Of a stretch of DNA of 64,000 bases, positions 45,081-53,248 are shown piece by piece (positions within the stretch are counted from its first letter, which is position 1; the number at the start of each line of letters is the position of its first letter). The notes below the pieces were generated by a model. It was not told the origin of the DNA. It searched no databases and saw only the letters and a list, made by a program, of their open reading frames with translations. Source of the stretch: Flavobacterium sp. N2820 (GTDB lineage Bacteria; Bacteroidota; Bacteroidia; Flavobacteriales; Flavobacteriaceae); contig NZ_CP110008.1 of the NCBI RefSeq assembly GCF_025947285.1, forward strand, positions 620,001 through 684,000. Reading direction: 5' to 3'. The translations under genes and the position numbers were made by a program.

Positions 45081-46473
45081 TTTTTTTTCATTTTCATTTA
45101 AAAACAGAATTGCTTTTAACTATATCTTGAGCAGTTCAATACTTATTGCAATAGTTTTTCTTTCCATTTTTAGCATTGTTAAATACAGTGTTAATCAGCA
45201 TGTTAATGAGGAGATTCAAGAAGAATTATACAAACATTTAGATGATGTAACTACAGATGAAAATGATACATATCTAATTCATGTGGATCAATGGCGCGCA
45301 CGAGAACATAATTCTATCAGTGTTAATCCTGTTTTTGTTGAATTTTATGATAATAATAAACAACTTATCGATAAATCACCCAATTTAAAAAATTCAAATG
45401 TTGAATTATTAGATAATGATAAAAATAATAAGTTTACCGACACCAAGTTAAACGGAATTCCTATTCGACAAATTCAAACGGCGATTATCAATAAAAATGA
45501 AATTGTTGGATACCTTGTAGTGGCAATGTCATTAGAAGATTTTGAAATTGTTAAAATTCTAAAAAATATTCTATTAATTTCTTACCCATTAATTTTAATT
45601 TTACTCTTTTTAATAGCAAGATTTTTTGCAGGAAAAAGCATCAAACCAGTTCGAACAATTATTGATACTTCGAGTAAAATAACAAAAGACAATTTAAAAA
45701 CTCGTATTCCACTACCAATAAATAAAGATGAATTATTTATTTTATCTAAAAACATTAACAATCTTTTAGATAGAGTCGAAAATGCAATTGAACGTGAAAA
45801 ACAATTTACTTCTGATGCTTCTCATGAATTGAGAACTCCATTGGCCGTTATGAAAGGTACTATGGAAGTTTTGATTCGAAAACCAAGAACACAAATTCAA
45901 TATGAGGAAAAAATTAATTTTTGCATTTCTGAAGTCGATCGATTAAATCATATGGTTGACCAATTATTACTCTTGGCCCGATTTGAAAATCAAAAACAAA
46001 ACATCAAAAACGAAACCATTTATTTGAACGCAATAATTTTAGATAATTTAACCCGTTTTTCTCAAAAAATAGAGTATAAAAAACTCAAAGTAATTACAAA
46101 TTTTTCAGAAGATTTTTATATTCAATCCGACAGTTATCTAGTTTCAATTATTGTGAGTAATTTGATTTCAAACGCTTTAAAATATTCAAATGATAACGAG
46201 GTTGTAACCATAATTTTAACCAATGAAGGCAATCAAATTATCTTTAAAATTTCTAATAATGGAATTGGAATCGCACCAAGTGATATAGCTAAAATATTCA
46301 ATTCATTTTATCGCTCTGATGTAACAAATCAATCTGAAGTTAAAGGAACAGGTTTAGGATTATCAATTGTAAAAAGACTTTGTGATTTACTAAAATTTGA
46401 AATCTCTGTAGAAAGCAAATTACACCAAAGCACCACTTTTATTTTAAGTTTCCCTTTAGCCAAACTTAAGTAG
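45073..46473 (+). CDS. Sensor histidine kinase
   Basis: 466 residues from ATG 45073 (overlap ATGACTAA with the regulator stop). Two membrane helices (about 12-36 and 163-183) enclose a ~125-residue periplasmic sensor with no recognised fold. HAMP follows (FFAGKSIKPVRTIIDTSSKITKDNLKTRIPLPINKDEL), then HisKA with the phosphorylated His251 in FTSDASHELRTPLAVMKGTM, and HATPase motifs (ISNALKYSND, ISNNGIGIAPSDIAKIFNSFYRSD, GTGLGLSIVKRLCDLL). CusS-like layout. The signal may be metal or redox state, inferred from the neighbours only. Its last codons contain the phased TTAAG array that precedes the efflux operon. Confidence 0.94.
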   Translation: MTNFFSFSFKNRIAFNYILSSSILIAIVFLSIFSIVKYSVNQHVNEEIQEELYKHLDDVTTDENDTYLIHVDQWRAREHNSISVNPVFVEFYDNNKQLIDKSPNLKNSNVELLDNDKNNKFTDTKLNGIPIRQIQTAIINKNEIVGYLVVAMSLEDFEIVKILKNILLISYPLILILLFLIARFFAGKSIKPVRTIIDTSSKITKDNLKTRIPLPINKDELFILSKNINNLLDRVENAIEREKQFTSDASHELRTPLAVMKGTMEVLIRKPRTQIQYEEKINFCISEVDRLNHMVDQLLLLARFENQKQNIKNETIYLNAIILDNLTRFSQKIEYKKLKVITNFSEDFYIQSDSYLVSIIVSNLISNALKYSNDNEVVTIILTNEGNQIIFKISNNGIGIAPSDIAKIFNSFYRSDVTNQSEVKGTGLGLSIVKRLCDLLKFEISVESKLHQSTTFILSFPLAKLK

Positions 46474-46481
46474 CTCTTAAG
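46444..46481 (+). promoter_or_regulatory. Four phased TTAAG repeats (predicted operator 3)
   Basis: TTAAG at 46444, TTTAG at 46455, TTAAG at 46466 and 46477: exact 11-bp period with one degenerate unit. The array spans the end of the kinase gene and the start of the gap before the efflux genes. The last repeat starts 26 bp before the -7 octamer. Confidence 0.75.
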
Positions 46482-46502
46482 TTTTTTCCTATTTATATTC
46501 TT

Positions 46503-46510
46503 TACATTTG
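46503..46510 (+). promoter_or_regulatory. -7 element of the metal-efflux operon
   Basis: TACATTTG is an exact TAnnTTTG match. The place where a -33 TTTG should be is occupied by the last TTAAG repeat, as in promoters that need a bound activator. It lies 46 bp before the ATG of the 124-aa protein. Confidence 0.6.
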
Positions 46511-46555
46511 TATTGTAGTTTTTAGTATTTTTATAAACTGCTCAAATTGTATAAA

Positions 46556-46930
46556 ATGAACAAATTAATTGCCTATTTTTTAATTACGGTATTTATGTGT
46601 GCCAACACATCGATAGGGCAATTATTGAAAGTTCCAAACTTAATAGAACATTACAACGAGCATAAAAATGAATTGTCTTCGAATTCAATTTTATTTATTG
46701 ACTATATCATTTCGCATTATTCTAAAAACGCCGAGAATAATCACGATCACGAAGATTTACCCTTTAAAACATTTGATAATTCGTCAAGTGCATTATTTGC
46801 ATTTTCCACAATTACATATCAAATTCAAGATGTAAAGCCTTTAATTTCTATTAAAAAGAAGTTCTTTTATAATAAATCTTTTAAATCCAATTTGATTGCT
46901 TCAATTTGGTTACCGCCTAAATTATTCTAA
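46556..46930 (+). CDS. Small exported protein preceding metal-efflux genes
   Basis: 124 residues from ATG 46556 (an in-frame start three codons earlier is less likely because it precedes the signal peptide). Signal peptide MNKLIAYFLITVFMCANTSIG, then LLKVPNLIEHYNEHKNELSSNSILFIDYIISHYSKNAENNHDHEDLPFKTF and an end reading IWLPPKLF. Proteins with this pattern (L-K-x-PxLxEHYxEH, an acidic/His stretch, IWxPPxF) stand in front of CusA/CzcA genes in flavobacteria. The His/Asp stretch NNHDHEDLPF could bind a metal ion. No characterised homologue is known to me. Confidence 0.72.
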   Translation: MNKLIAYFLITVFMCANTSIGQLLKVPNLIEHYNEHKNELSSNSILFIDYIISHYSKNAENNHDHEDLPFKTFDNSSSALFAFSTITYQIQDVKPLISIKKKFFYNKSFKSNLIASIWLPPKLF

Positions 46931-47023
46931 TATTTTGTTTTAATAATTGATTCATTTATGATGATTCAGTTGTGCTTATCTTAAAATGATAAATGTTATT
47001 TCATATATACAAAATTTACTAAA

Positions 47024-50000
47024 ATGTTAGAAAAAATTATCGCCTTTAGTTTAAAAAATAAACTCATAATTCTTTTATTTACACTCGGTGTTGTAGGATT
47101 TGGTTTGTTTTCTGTTTTCCAAATTTCAATCGGTGCAGTACCTGATGTTACTAATAATCAGGTTCAAGTTATAACTACATCTCGCAATCTTTCTACTCAA
47201 GATATTGAACAATATATTACCTATCCTGTTGAAATTGAAATGGCAAATTTGCCAGGGGTAACCGAGATTCGTTCAATTTCAAAATTCGGATTATCTGTGG
47301 TAACGATTGTTTTTGAGGACGAAATAGGAACGTATTTACCTAGACAATTGATTGCTGAAAAAATTAAAACCGCTGCTGAAAAAATTCCAGAAGGTTTTGG
47401 AACGCCAGAAATGGGCCCAATTACCACAGGCTTAGGCGAAATCTATCAATATACGTTAGAAGTAAAACCCGAATTCAAAAATCAATATTCGGTTACCGAT
47501 TTAAGAACGATTCAAGATTGGGTAGTAAAAAGACAATTGTCTGGAATCAAAGGTGTAGTTGAAATCAATACTTGGGGTGGTTATTTAAAACAGTATGAAA
47601 TTGCGATCAATCCAGCTAGTTTAAAAGCAATGAACATTTCTACTACTGATGTGTTTACGGCGTTAGAAAAAAATAATAGTATTGCCGGTGGTTCATATAT
47701 TGAAAAAACCAATCAAAGCTATTTTATTCGGGGCGAGGGAAAAGTAAATTCCGCTCAAGATATTGAAAATATTGTTGTTAAAAATGATTCTGGTTTGCCA
47801 ATATACATTAAAGACATCGCCAAAGTACAATTTGGTCATGCCAATCGTTTTGGTGCGATTACAGGCAATGGAGAAGGCGAGAAGGTTCTTGGGCAAGTCA
47901 TGATGCTAAAAGGCGGCAACTCAAAACAAGTAATTGAAGATGTAAAAGAAAGAGTTGCAGAAATTGAAAAAACATTACCAGAAGGCGTTTACATCAACGG
48001 ATTTTTAGAACGAAGTGAATTAGTAGGAAAAACAACGTTTACCGTTGCAGAAAACCTAATTTTAGGTTGTTTAATCGTAATTTTTGTTGTGGTTTTATTA
48101 CTCGGAAATTGGCGTTCAGGATTGGTTGTTGCATCAGTAATTCCGCTCTGTTTATTATTTGCCATTTCCTTCATGAATATTTTTGGAATTGATGCCAATT
48201 TAATGAGTTTAGGGGCGATAGATTTCGGAATCATCATCGACGGAGCCGTAATTATCGTAGAATTTATTGCTTTTCAAATTGCTCATAAGTCTAGACATTT
48301 AGTCGGTTTAGCGAAAGAAGAACGTCAGATAGAAATTGACCAAATTACCTATAAAAGTGCTTCAAAAATGATGAATTCGGCTATTTTTGGGCAGTTAATC
48401 ATTCTTATCGTATTTATTCCAATTCTTTCTTTATCAGGTGTGGAAGGGAAAATGTTCAAACCTATGGCAATGACATTTAGTTTTGCTTTAGTTGGCGCGA
48501 TGTTATTCTGTTTTACTTACGTTCCTGTTGCGGCTTCGTTGTTTTTAAAACCGCAAGAAGAAAACCCAAAATCAATTTCCAATCGGTTAATTAATAAATT
48601 GAATTCTTGGTATTTACCTGTGATTACTTGGGCTTTAGACAACACTAAAAAAGTACTTTATGGAGCTGTTGGCTTATTGTTTTTAGCCGTTGGATTGTTT
48701 GCAACAATGGGAGGTGAATTTATTCCAACATTAGATGAAGGTGATTTCGTAATTCAACCCGTTTTAAAAACAGGAACATCACTTTCTAAAACCATTGAAA
48801 CGACTACCAAGATTGAAAAAATAATTCTTAAAAATTTTCCAGAAGTTTCGCAAGTAGTCAGTAGAATTGGTGCTGCCGAAGTGCCTACCGATCCAATGAG
48901 TATGGAAGAGAGTGATATTATCGTAAAATTAAAACCAAAATCAGAATGGGTTTCTGCCGATTCTAAAGATGAATTAGCTGATAAAATCAAAGCGGCTTTA
49001 GAAGAGAAAATTCCAAACATGGAAATTGAATTTACGCAACCTATTGAAATGCGTTTCAACGAATTAATTTCAGGTTCTCGTTCCGATGTGGCCATTAAAA
49101 TTTTTGGTGAAGATTTAGATATTTTAGCCAAAAAAGCACACGAAATTGAAAAAGCAATTAAAAATGTGGAAGGTGCATCGGATATTATCATTGAAAAAAC
49201 GGAAGGTTTGCCTCAAATGTTCGTGCAATACGACCGAAGTAAAATTGCTCGTTATGGCTTAAATATTGCCGATTTAAACGAAATGATTGCTTTAGGTTTC
49301 GCTGGGAAAACCGTTGGGAACGTATTTGAAGGCGAAAAACGTTTTGATATGGTCATTCGATTAGATAAAACCAACAGAACCGATATTGAAGACTTACGAA
49401 ATTTATATGTTTCCACTCCAAATGGAGAGCAAATTCCGTTAAGAGAATTAGCTGCTATTGAATATACAGAAGGTCCGGCTAAAATTTCAAGAGACAATAC
49501 CAATCGAAGAATTATTGTGGGAATCAATGTAAGAAACCGCGATTTACAAAGTGTTGTGGATGATGTGCAGCAAATTATTGATACTAAAATTGATTTACCA
49601 ACAGGCTATCGCGTTACTTATGGTGGTCAATTTGAAAACTTACAAAGTGCCAAAGCCCGATTGTTAATTGCGGTACCAATTGCCTTATTTTTAATATTTA
49701 TTTTGTTACATTTTGCCTTTGGATCCATCAAAGAAGCGTTAATGGTGTATTCTGCAATTCCTTTATCAGCAGTAGGTGGGGTGTTATTTTTGTGGATGCG
49801 AGATTTACCTTTTAGTATTTCAGCAGGTGTTGGATTTATTGCATTATTCGGAATTGCAGTGTTAAACGGAATTGTACTAATTGAACATTTTAAAGAATTG
49901 AAACACAGCGGCATGAAAGATATGAATGAACTCATTTTAAAAGGAACCACTGATAGACTTCGACCAGTTTTATTAACCGCCGCTGCAGCTGCTTTAGGGT

Positions 50001-51361
50001 TTTTACCAATGGCAATTTCATCATCGGCTGGAGCAGAGGTACAACGCCCATTAGCTACCGTAGTTATTGGTGGATTATTCACTGCAACACTGTTAACCAT
50101 GATTGTATTGCCTATTTTATTCAAAGTTTTTGATGAGAAAGAATTCAAAAAACCAAAATTCAAAAAACATGTAAGCGGAACTTATATTTTACTATTCTTA
50201 TTGGGTACAAGCTTTGGTTTTGCTCAAGAAAATAATGCTGAACTAGATTCAATTATGGCTAAAGCATTACAAAACAATAAATTAGTAAAAGCTGGACAAT
50301 TGCAAATTGATAAAGCAAATGCAAACGTAAAAACGGCTTATTCTTTTGATAAAACGAATGTGTATTATAGCTATGATCAAAATAATTTAGCGCTAAATAA
50401 CGAACCCTTAAAAGTATTTGGAGTGCAGCAATCATTTGCTTTTCCAACGGTTTATGGTGCTCAAAAAAAGCTTTATAAAGCCGAATTAGAAAGTCAAAAG
50501 ACTTCTTTCGAATTACAAAAAAACAAACTCAAGTTAGAAGTTTCAAAAGTATATCATCAAATCGTATATGTGCAACATCAAGAAAAATTGTATTTTTATT
50601 TAGATAGTTTGTACCAAAATTTCTCTAAAGCAAGCGACAGAAGATTTGAATTAGGCGAAACCAATTACTTGGAAAAAATAACCGCTGAAGCAAAGTTTAG
50701 ACAAATTAGAACCAAACTTTCGCAATTAGATAAAGAGAAAAAAGCGCAATTAGAATTATTGCAAGCTTTAGTACAATCGGAGGAAAAAATTAGTGTAAAA
50801 ACGAATGAAATTAAACCAATAATAACTACATTAAACGCTTCAAGTAGAGAGTTATATAGTTCTTATTTAGAAAGTATTACAAAAAAATATAAATCTAATG
50901 AACAACTTCAGAAACAGCATTGGTTACCCGATTTAAATGTGGAATATTTTCAAGGAAGAAATAACGGAATTTCGCAATCTTTATATGGATTTCAAGTAGG
51001 TATTGCTGTTCCTATTTTATTCAATGGAACTGTTGCTAAATCTAAAGTTGCCAAGTTAGAAACACAAGCTTGGGAACAACAAAAACAACATGAACTGATT
51101 AAAATGGATGCACACATCAACCAGAAAAACAGTGAATTAGAACAATATAACCAAGCCATCGATTACTATAATCAATACGGAAAAAAAGTTTCTCAAGAGA
51201 TTATTAAGGTTGCTAACATGAGTTACAAACACGGTGAAATTGACTTTTTTCAATTCATACAAAGTTTAGAAAATGCAACTACTATACAGGTAGATTATTT
51301 AGATGCCGTAAACCAATACAACAAAACACAATTAGACTTACAATATGTTAATATACAATAA
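47024..51361 (+). CDS. CusA/CzcA heavy-metal RND pump fused to TolC-like channel
   Basis: 1445 residues in one frame. Residues 1-~1045 are a heavy-metal RND transporter: IGAVPDVTNNQVQV, LPGVTEIRSISKFGLSVVTIVFED, membrane helix 4 with LMSLGAIDFGIIIDGAVIIVE, PMAMTFSFALVGAM, and GGQFENLQSAKARL in the porter domain. Residues ~1068-1445 are a TolC-like outer-membrane factor with helical hairpins (DSIMAKALQNNKLVKAGQLQIDKANANVKTAYSFDKTNVYYSYDQNN). The junction is a signal-peptide-like segment, KKHVSGTYILLFLLGTSFGFAQ (1047-1068), so signal peptidase may cut the chain. With the CusB-like adaptor it would span the envelope and export Cu+, Zn2+ or Co2+. Confidence 0.95.
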   Translation: MLEKIIAFSLKNKLIILLFTLGVVGFGLFSVFQISIGAVPDVTNNQVQVITTSRNLSTQDIEQYITYPVEIEMANLPGVTEIRSISKFGLSVVTIVFEDEIGTYLPRQLIAEKIKTAAEKIPEGFGTPEMGPITTGLGEIYQYTLEVKPEFKNQYSVTDLRTIQDWVVKRQLSGIKGVVEINTWGGYLKQYEIAINPASLKAMNISTTDVFTALEKNNSIAGGSYIEKTNQSYFIRGEGKVNSAQDIENIVVKNDSGLPIYIKDIAKVQFGHANRFGAITGNGEGEKVLGQVMMLKGGNSKQVIEDVKERVAEIEKTLPEGVYINGFLERSELVGKTTFTVAENLILGCLIVIFVVVLLLGNWRSGLVVASVIPLCLLFAISFMNIFGIDANLMSLGAIDFGIIIDGAVIIVEFIAFQIAHKSRHLVGLAKEERQIEIDQITYKSASKMMNSAIFGQLIILIVFIPILSLSGVEGKMFKPMAMTFSFALVGAMLFCFTYVPVAASLFLKPQEENPKSISNRLINKLNSWYLPVITWALDNTKKVLYGAVGLLFLAVGLFATMGGEFIPTLDEGDFVIQPVLKTGTSLSKTIETTTKIEKIILKNFPEVSQVVSRIGAAEVPTDPMSMEESDIIVKLKPKSEWVSADSKDELADKIKAALEEKIPNMEIEFTQPIEMRFNELISGSRSDVAIKIFGEDLDILAKKAHEIEKAIKNVEGASDIIIEKTEGLPQMFVQYDRSKIARYGLNIADLNEMIALGFAGKTVGNVFEGEKRFDMVIRLDKTNRTDIEDLRNLYVSTPNGEQIPLRELAAIEYTEGPAKISRDNTNRRIIVGINVRNRDLQSVVDDVQQIIDTKIDLPTGYRVTYGGQFENLQSAKARLLIAVPIALFLIFILLHFAFGSIKEALMVYSAIPLSAVGGVLFLWMRDLPFSISAGVGFIALFGIAVLNGIVLIEHFKELKHSGMKDMNELILKGTTDRLRPVLLTAAAAALGFLPMAISSSAGAEVQRPLATVVIGGLFTATLLTMIVLPILFKVFDEKEFKKPKFKKHVSGTYILLFLLGTSFGFAQENNAELDSIMAKALQNNKLVKAGQLQIDKANANVKTAYSFDKTNVYYSYDQNNLALNNEPLKVFGVQQSFAFPTVYGAQKKLYKAELESQKTSFELQKNKLKLEVSKVYHQIVYVQHQEKLYFYLDSLYQNFSKASDRRFELGETNYLEKITAEAKFRQIRTKLSQLDKEKKAQLELLQALVQSEEKISVKTNEIKPIITTLNASSRELYSSYLESITKKYKSNEQLQKQHWLPDLNVEYFQGRNNGISQSLYGFQVGIAVPILFNGTVAKSKVAKLETQAWEQQKQHELIKMDAHINQKNSELEQYNQAIDYYNQYGKKVSQEIIKVANMSYKHGEIDFFQFIQSLENATTIQVDYLDAVNQYNKTQLDLQYVNIQ

Positions 51362-51368
51362 TTTACAA

Positions 51369-52481
51369 ATGAAAAAACTGTTTTACATAGCAACAATAAC
51401 AACTCTTTTATTTTCATGCAAACAAGAAGTTGCAGAAGAAAAAGGAATTGATGACGGGTTGATTTCAGTAACTGAAGCCCAATTTCAATCTTCAAAAATG
51501 GAAATAGGTTCACCAATTGAACAAGATTTCGAAGTTACAGTCAAATCCTCTGGGAAAATTGATGTTCCACCACAATATAGAGCTAAAGTAACCACGTTTT
51601 TAGGCGGTTATGTAAAAGCTACCAAATTATTAGTGGGTGATAAAGTTGCAAAAGGACAAGCTTTAATTACCTTAGAAAACACCGATTATCTGGATTTACA
51701 AAAGGATTATGTAGAAGTTGCCGAACAAATTAACTATTTGAAATCCGAATTTGAACGTCAGAAAACATTGTATAATGAAAAAATCACTTCACAAAAAAAC
51801 TATCTAAAAGCAGAAAGTGATTACCGACAAGCAAAAGGAATGTATCAAGGCTTACGCGAAAAATTAGTGTTGTTAAACATCAATCCAGCTAATGTTGAGC
51901 GTGGAAAATTTACTTCACAAATTACAATTTCGGCACCCATTTCAGGTGATATAACAGTAATGAACGCAAATGTTGGCATGTTTATGTCTCCTTCTGATGT
52001 AATTTTAGAAATTGTGGATACCAATTATTTACACCTGAATTTAAGCATTTTTGAAAAAGACATTTTACATGTAAAACAAGGTCAAAAAATCACTTTTAAA
52101 GTACCAGAAGCAAGTAAAGAACAATTCAATTCCAAAGTACAATTAGTTGGAAAATCGATAGAAAGTAAAGACAGAACCATTTCGGTTTTTGGTACACTAT
52201 CACCAGAAATAAAAGAAAAATTGTTATCTGGAATGTTTGTAGAAGCTCACATAATTACAGATGCTAAAAGAGGATTTGGAGTTCCATCTGATGCAATCAT
52301 TACAGAAAATGACAAACATTATGTATTGGTTTTAAACAGTAAAACAACAGAATATAAATTTAAAAAAGTTGCTGTTACGGTAGGTGAAAAATCAGAAAAA
52401 TTCATTGAAATTATGCCTAATGCTACTATTAACGCTAAAACAAAATTACTCACAAAAGGAGTATTCGAATTAACTAATTAA
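51369..52481 (+). CDS. RND periplasmic adaptor (CusB/CzcB-like lipoprotein)
   Basis: 370 residues from ATG 51369, seven bases after the pump stop. Lipoprotein signal MKKLFYIATITTLLFSC with Cys17. Membrane-fusion-protein domains are in order: barrel-sandwich start VKSSGKIDVPPQYRAKVTTFLGGYVKATKLLVGDKVAKGQALITLENTDYLDLQKDY, a helical hairpin (about 110-160), the lipoyl return ITISAPISGDITVMNANVGMFMSPSDVILEIVD and a beta barrel. No His/Met-rich metal-binding N-terminus or SCC domain is evident. It links the inner-membrane pump to the outer-membrane channel part of the fused protein. Confidence 0.93.
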   Translation: MKKLFYIATITTLLFSCKQEVAEEKGIDDGLISVTEAQFQSSKMEIGSPIEQDFEVTVKSSGKIDVPPQYRAKVTTFLGGYVKATKLLVGDKVAKGQALITLENTDYLDLQKDYVEVAEQINYLKSEFERQKTLYNEKITSQKNYLKAESDYRQAKGMYQGLREKLVLLNINPANVERGKFTSQITISAPISGDITVMNANVGMFMSPSDVILEIVDTNYLHLNLSIFEKDILHVKQGQKITFKVPEASKEQFNSKVQLVGKSIESKDRTISVFGTLSPEIKEKLLSGMFVEAHIITDAKRGFGVPSDAIITENDKHYVLVLNSKTTEYKFKKVAVTVGEKSEKFIEIMPNATINAKTKLLTKGVFELTN

Positions 52482-52494
52482 AAAATAAAAAATT

Positions 52495-52995
52495 ATGAAT
52501 CAAGCGCATTTACACATGGTTTTTAACCATTTTCCAATCATTGGATTATTTTTTGGAATAGGAATTTTAGCCATTGGGATTTTTAAAAAGCACACCATTT
52601 TGGTTAATACGGCTTATGTAATGTTCATTTTTTGTATGATTATGGCAAAAGCAACCATGATGACAGGAGAAGGAGCTGAAGAAATTGTCGAAGAAATAGG
52701 TATTTCACATGACATAATTCACAATCACGAAGAAGTGGCAGAAACCTTCATGAAAGTACTTTATGTTTTAGGTTTTCTTTCCATTTTAGGCCTAGTTGCC
52801 AATTTTAAAAAACATGCAAAAGCTTCAATTGTTTCTTATGTTGTTTTAGTTTTAGCAATTGGTGCTGCAGTTTTGTCTAAGTCAGTAGGAACTTCAGGTG
52901 GCGAAATACGTCATACCGAAATCAGAGAAAATGCCAATATTAACAATGCTTCAACTGAAAGTAATGAAGAAGAATTGGATAATGATGATCACTAA
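52495..52995 (+). CDS. Uncharacterised membrane protein of efflux operon
   Basis: 166 residues with four membrane helices. HLHMVFNHFPIIGLFFGIGILAIG at the start has the HxxxxHFPIxG pattern of DUF2231-type membrane proteins. Polar His/Glu-rich stretches (GISHDIIHNHEEVAE, residues ~72-86, and an acidic tail ending NDDH) could bind metal at the membrane face. It is 13 bp after the adaptor gene and ends the operon. A role in metal handling is suggested only by position. Confidence 0.72.
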   Translation: MNQAHLHMVFNHFPIIGLFFGIGILAIGIFKKHTILVNTAYVMFIFCMIMAKATMMTGEGAEEIVEEIGISHDIIHNHEEVAETFMKVLYVLGFLSILGLVANFKKHAKASIVSYVVLVLAIGAAVLSKSVGTSGGEIRHTEIRENANINNASTESNEEELDNDDH

Positions 52996-53019
52996 ACAAA
53001 ATATAATTTTTTAAAAAGT

Positions 53020-53052
53020 TTTGTTTATTCGAAAATTAAGTCGTTACATTTG
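53020..53052 (+). promoter_or_regulatory. Promoter of the histidine operon
   Basis: TTTG at 53020-53023, a 21-bp spacer and TACATTTG at 53045-53052 (exact -7 consensus). Transcription would start near 53059, about 16 bases before the leader peptide ATG. Confidence 0.7.
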
Positions 53053-53074
53053 CATTGTTAAAATAACAGAAATT

Positions 53075-53128
53075 ATGTTTTTAAATCAATTACATCATCA
53101 TCATCATACCTCCGCTCAAGCGAAGTAG
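53075..53128 (+). CDS. hisL: Histidine operon leader peptide (17 aa)
   Basis: The ORF reads MFLNQLHHHHHTSAQAK. Five consecutive CAT His codons (53093-53107) lie between the his promoter and a terminator, ahead of hisG. Shortage of charged tRNA-His would stall a ribosome on the His run; full translation would carry it to the TAG at 53126. This is the design of an attenuation leader peptide. The call rests on position, composition and the alternative pairings described in the next entry; there is no conservation test. Confidence 0.88.
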   Translation: MFLNQLHHHHHTSAQAK

Positions 53129-53191
53129 TGATGCTATGTAATTATACCATATAAACTATTAACCCGTTTGAGTACATCAAGCGGGTTTTTT
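53115..53191 (+). promoter_or_regulatory. his attenuator: terminator with competing antiterminator
   Basis: The terminator is an 11-bp stem at 53161-53187 (arms AACCCGTTTGA and TCAAGCGGGTT, one G-T pair) followed by T's. Its 5' arm segment CGTTTGAG (53165-53172) can instead pair with CTCAAGCG (53115-53122) in the leader ORF. That leader segment is covered by a ribosome that reaches the stop codon but free when one stalls on the His codons, giving termination when His is plentiful and read-through when it is scarce. Confidence 0.85.
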
Positions 53192-53248
53192 GTTGTTAAG
53201 CATTTTTTACAAATCCCTTGGTGTACTTTTTTAAAACAAAAATTAAAA

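Noticed and set aside
49627-50163. 178-aa minus-strand ORF inside the CusA-type gene
   Set aside because: It lies opposite a conserved RND domain and its low-complexity Asn/Ala/Ile composition is that of an antisense shadow.
53092-53107. CAT repeat as a microsatellite or phase-variable tract
   Set aside because: The five CAT codons are in the frame of a leader ORF with promoter, stop and attenuator structures around it, so a His-sensing function explains them better.
53168-53248. N-terminal extension of HisG from an upstream in-frame start
   Set aside because: The extension would begin inside the attenuator terminator, and MNTLKIAIQKSGRL at 53249 is the normal HisG start.
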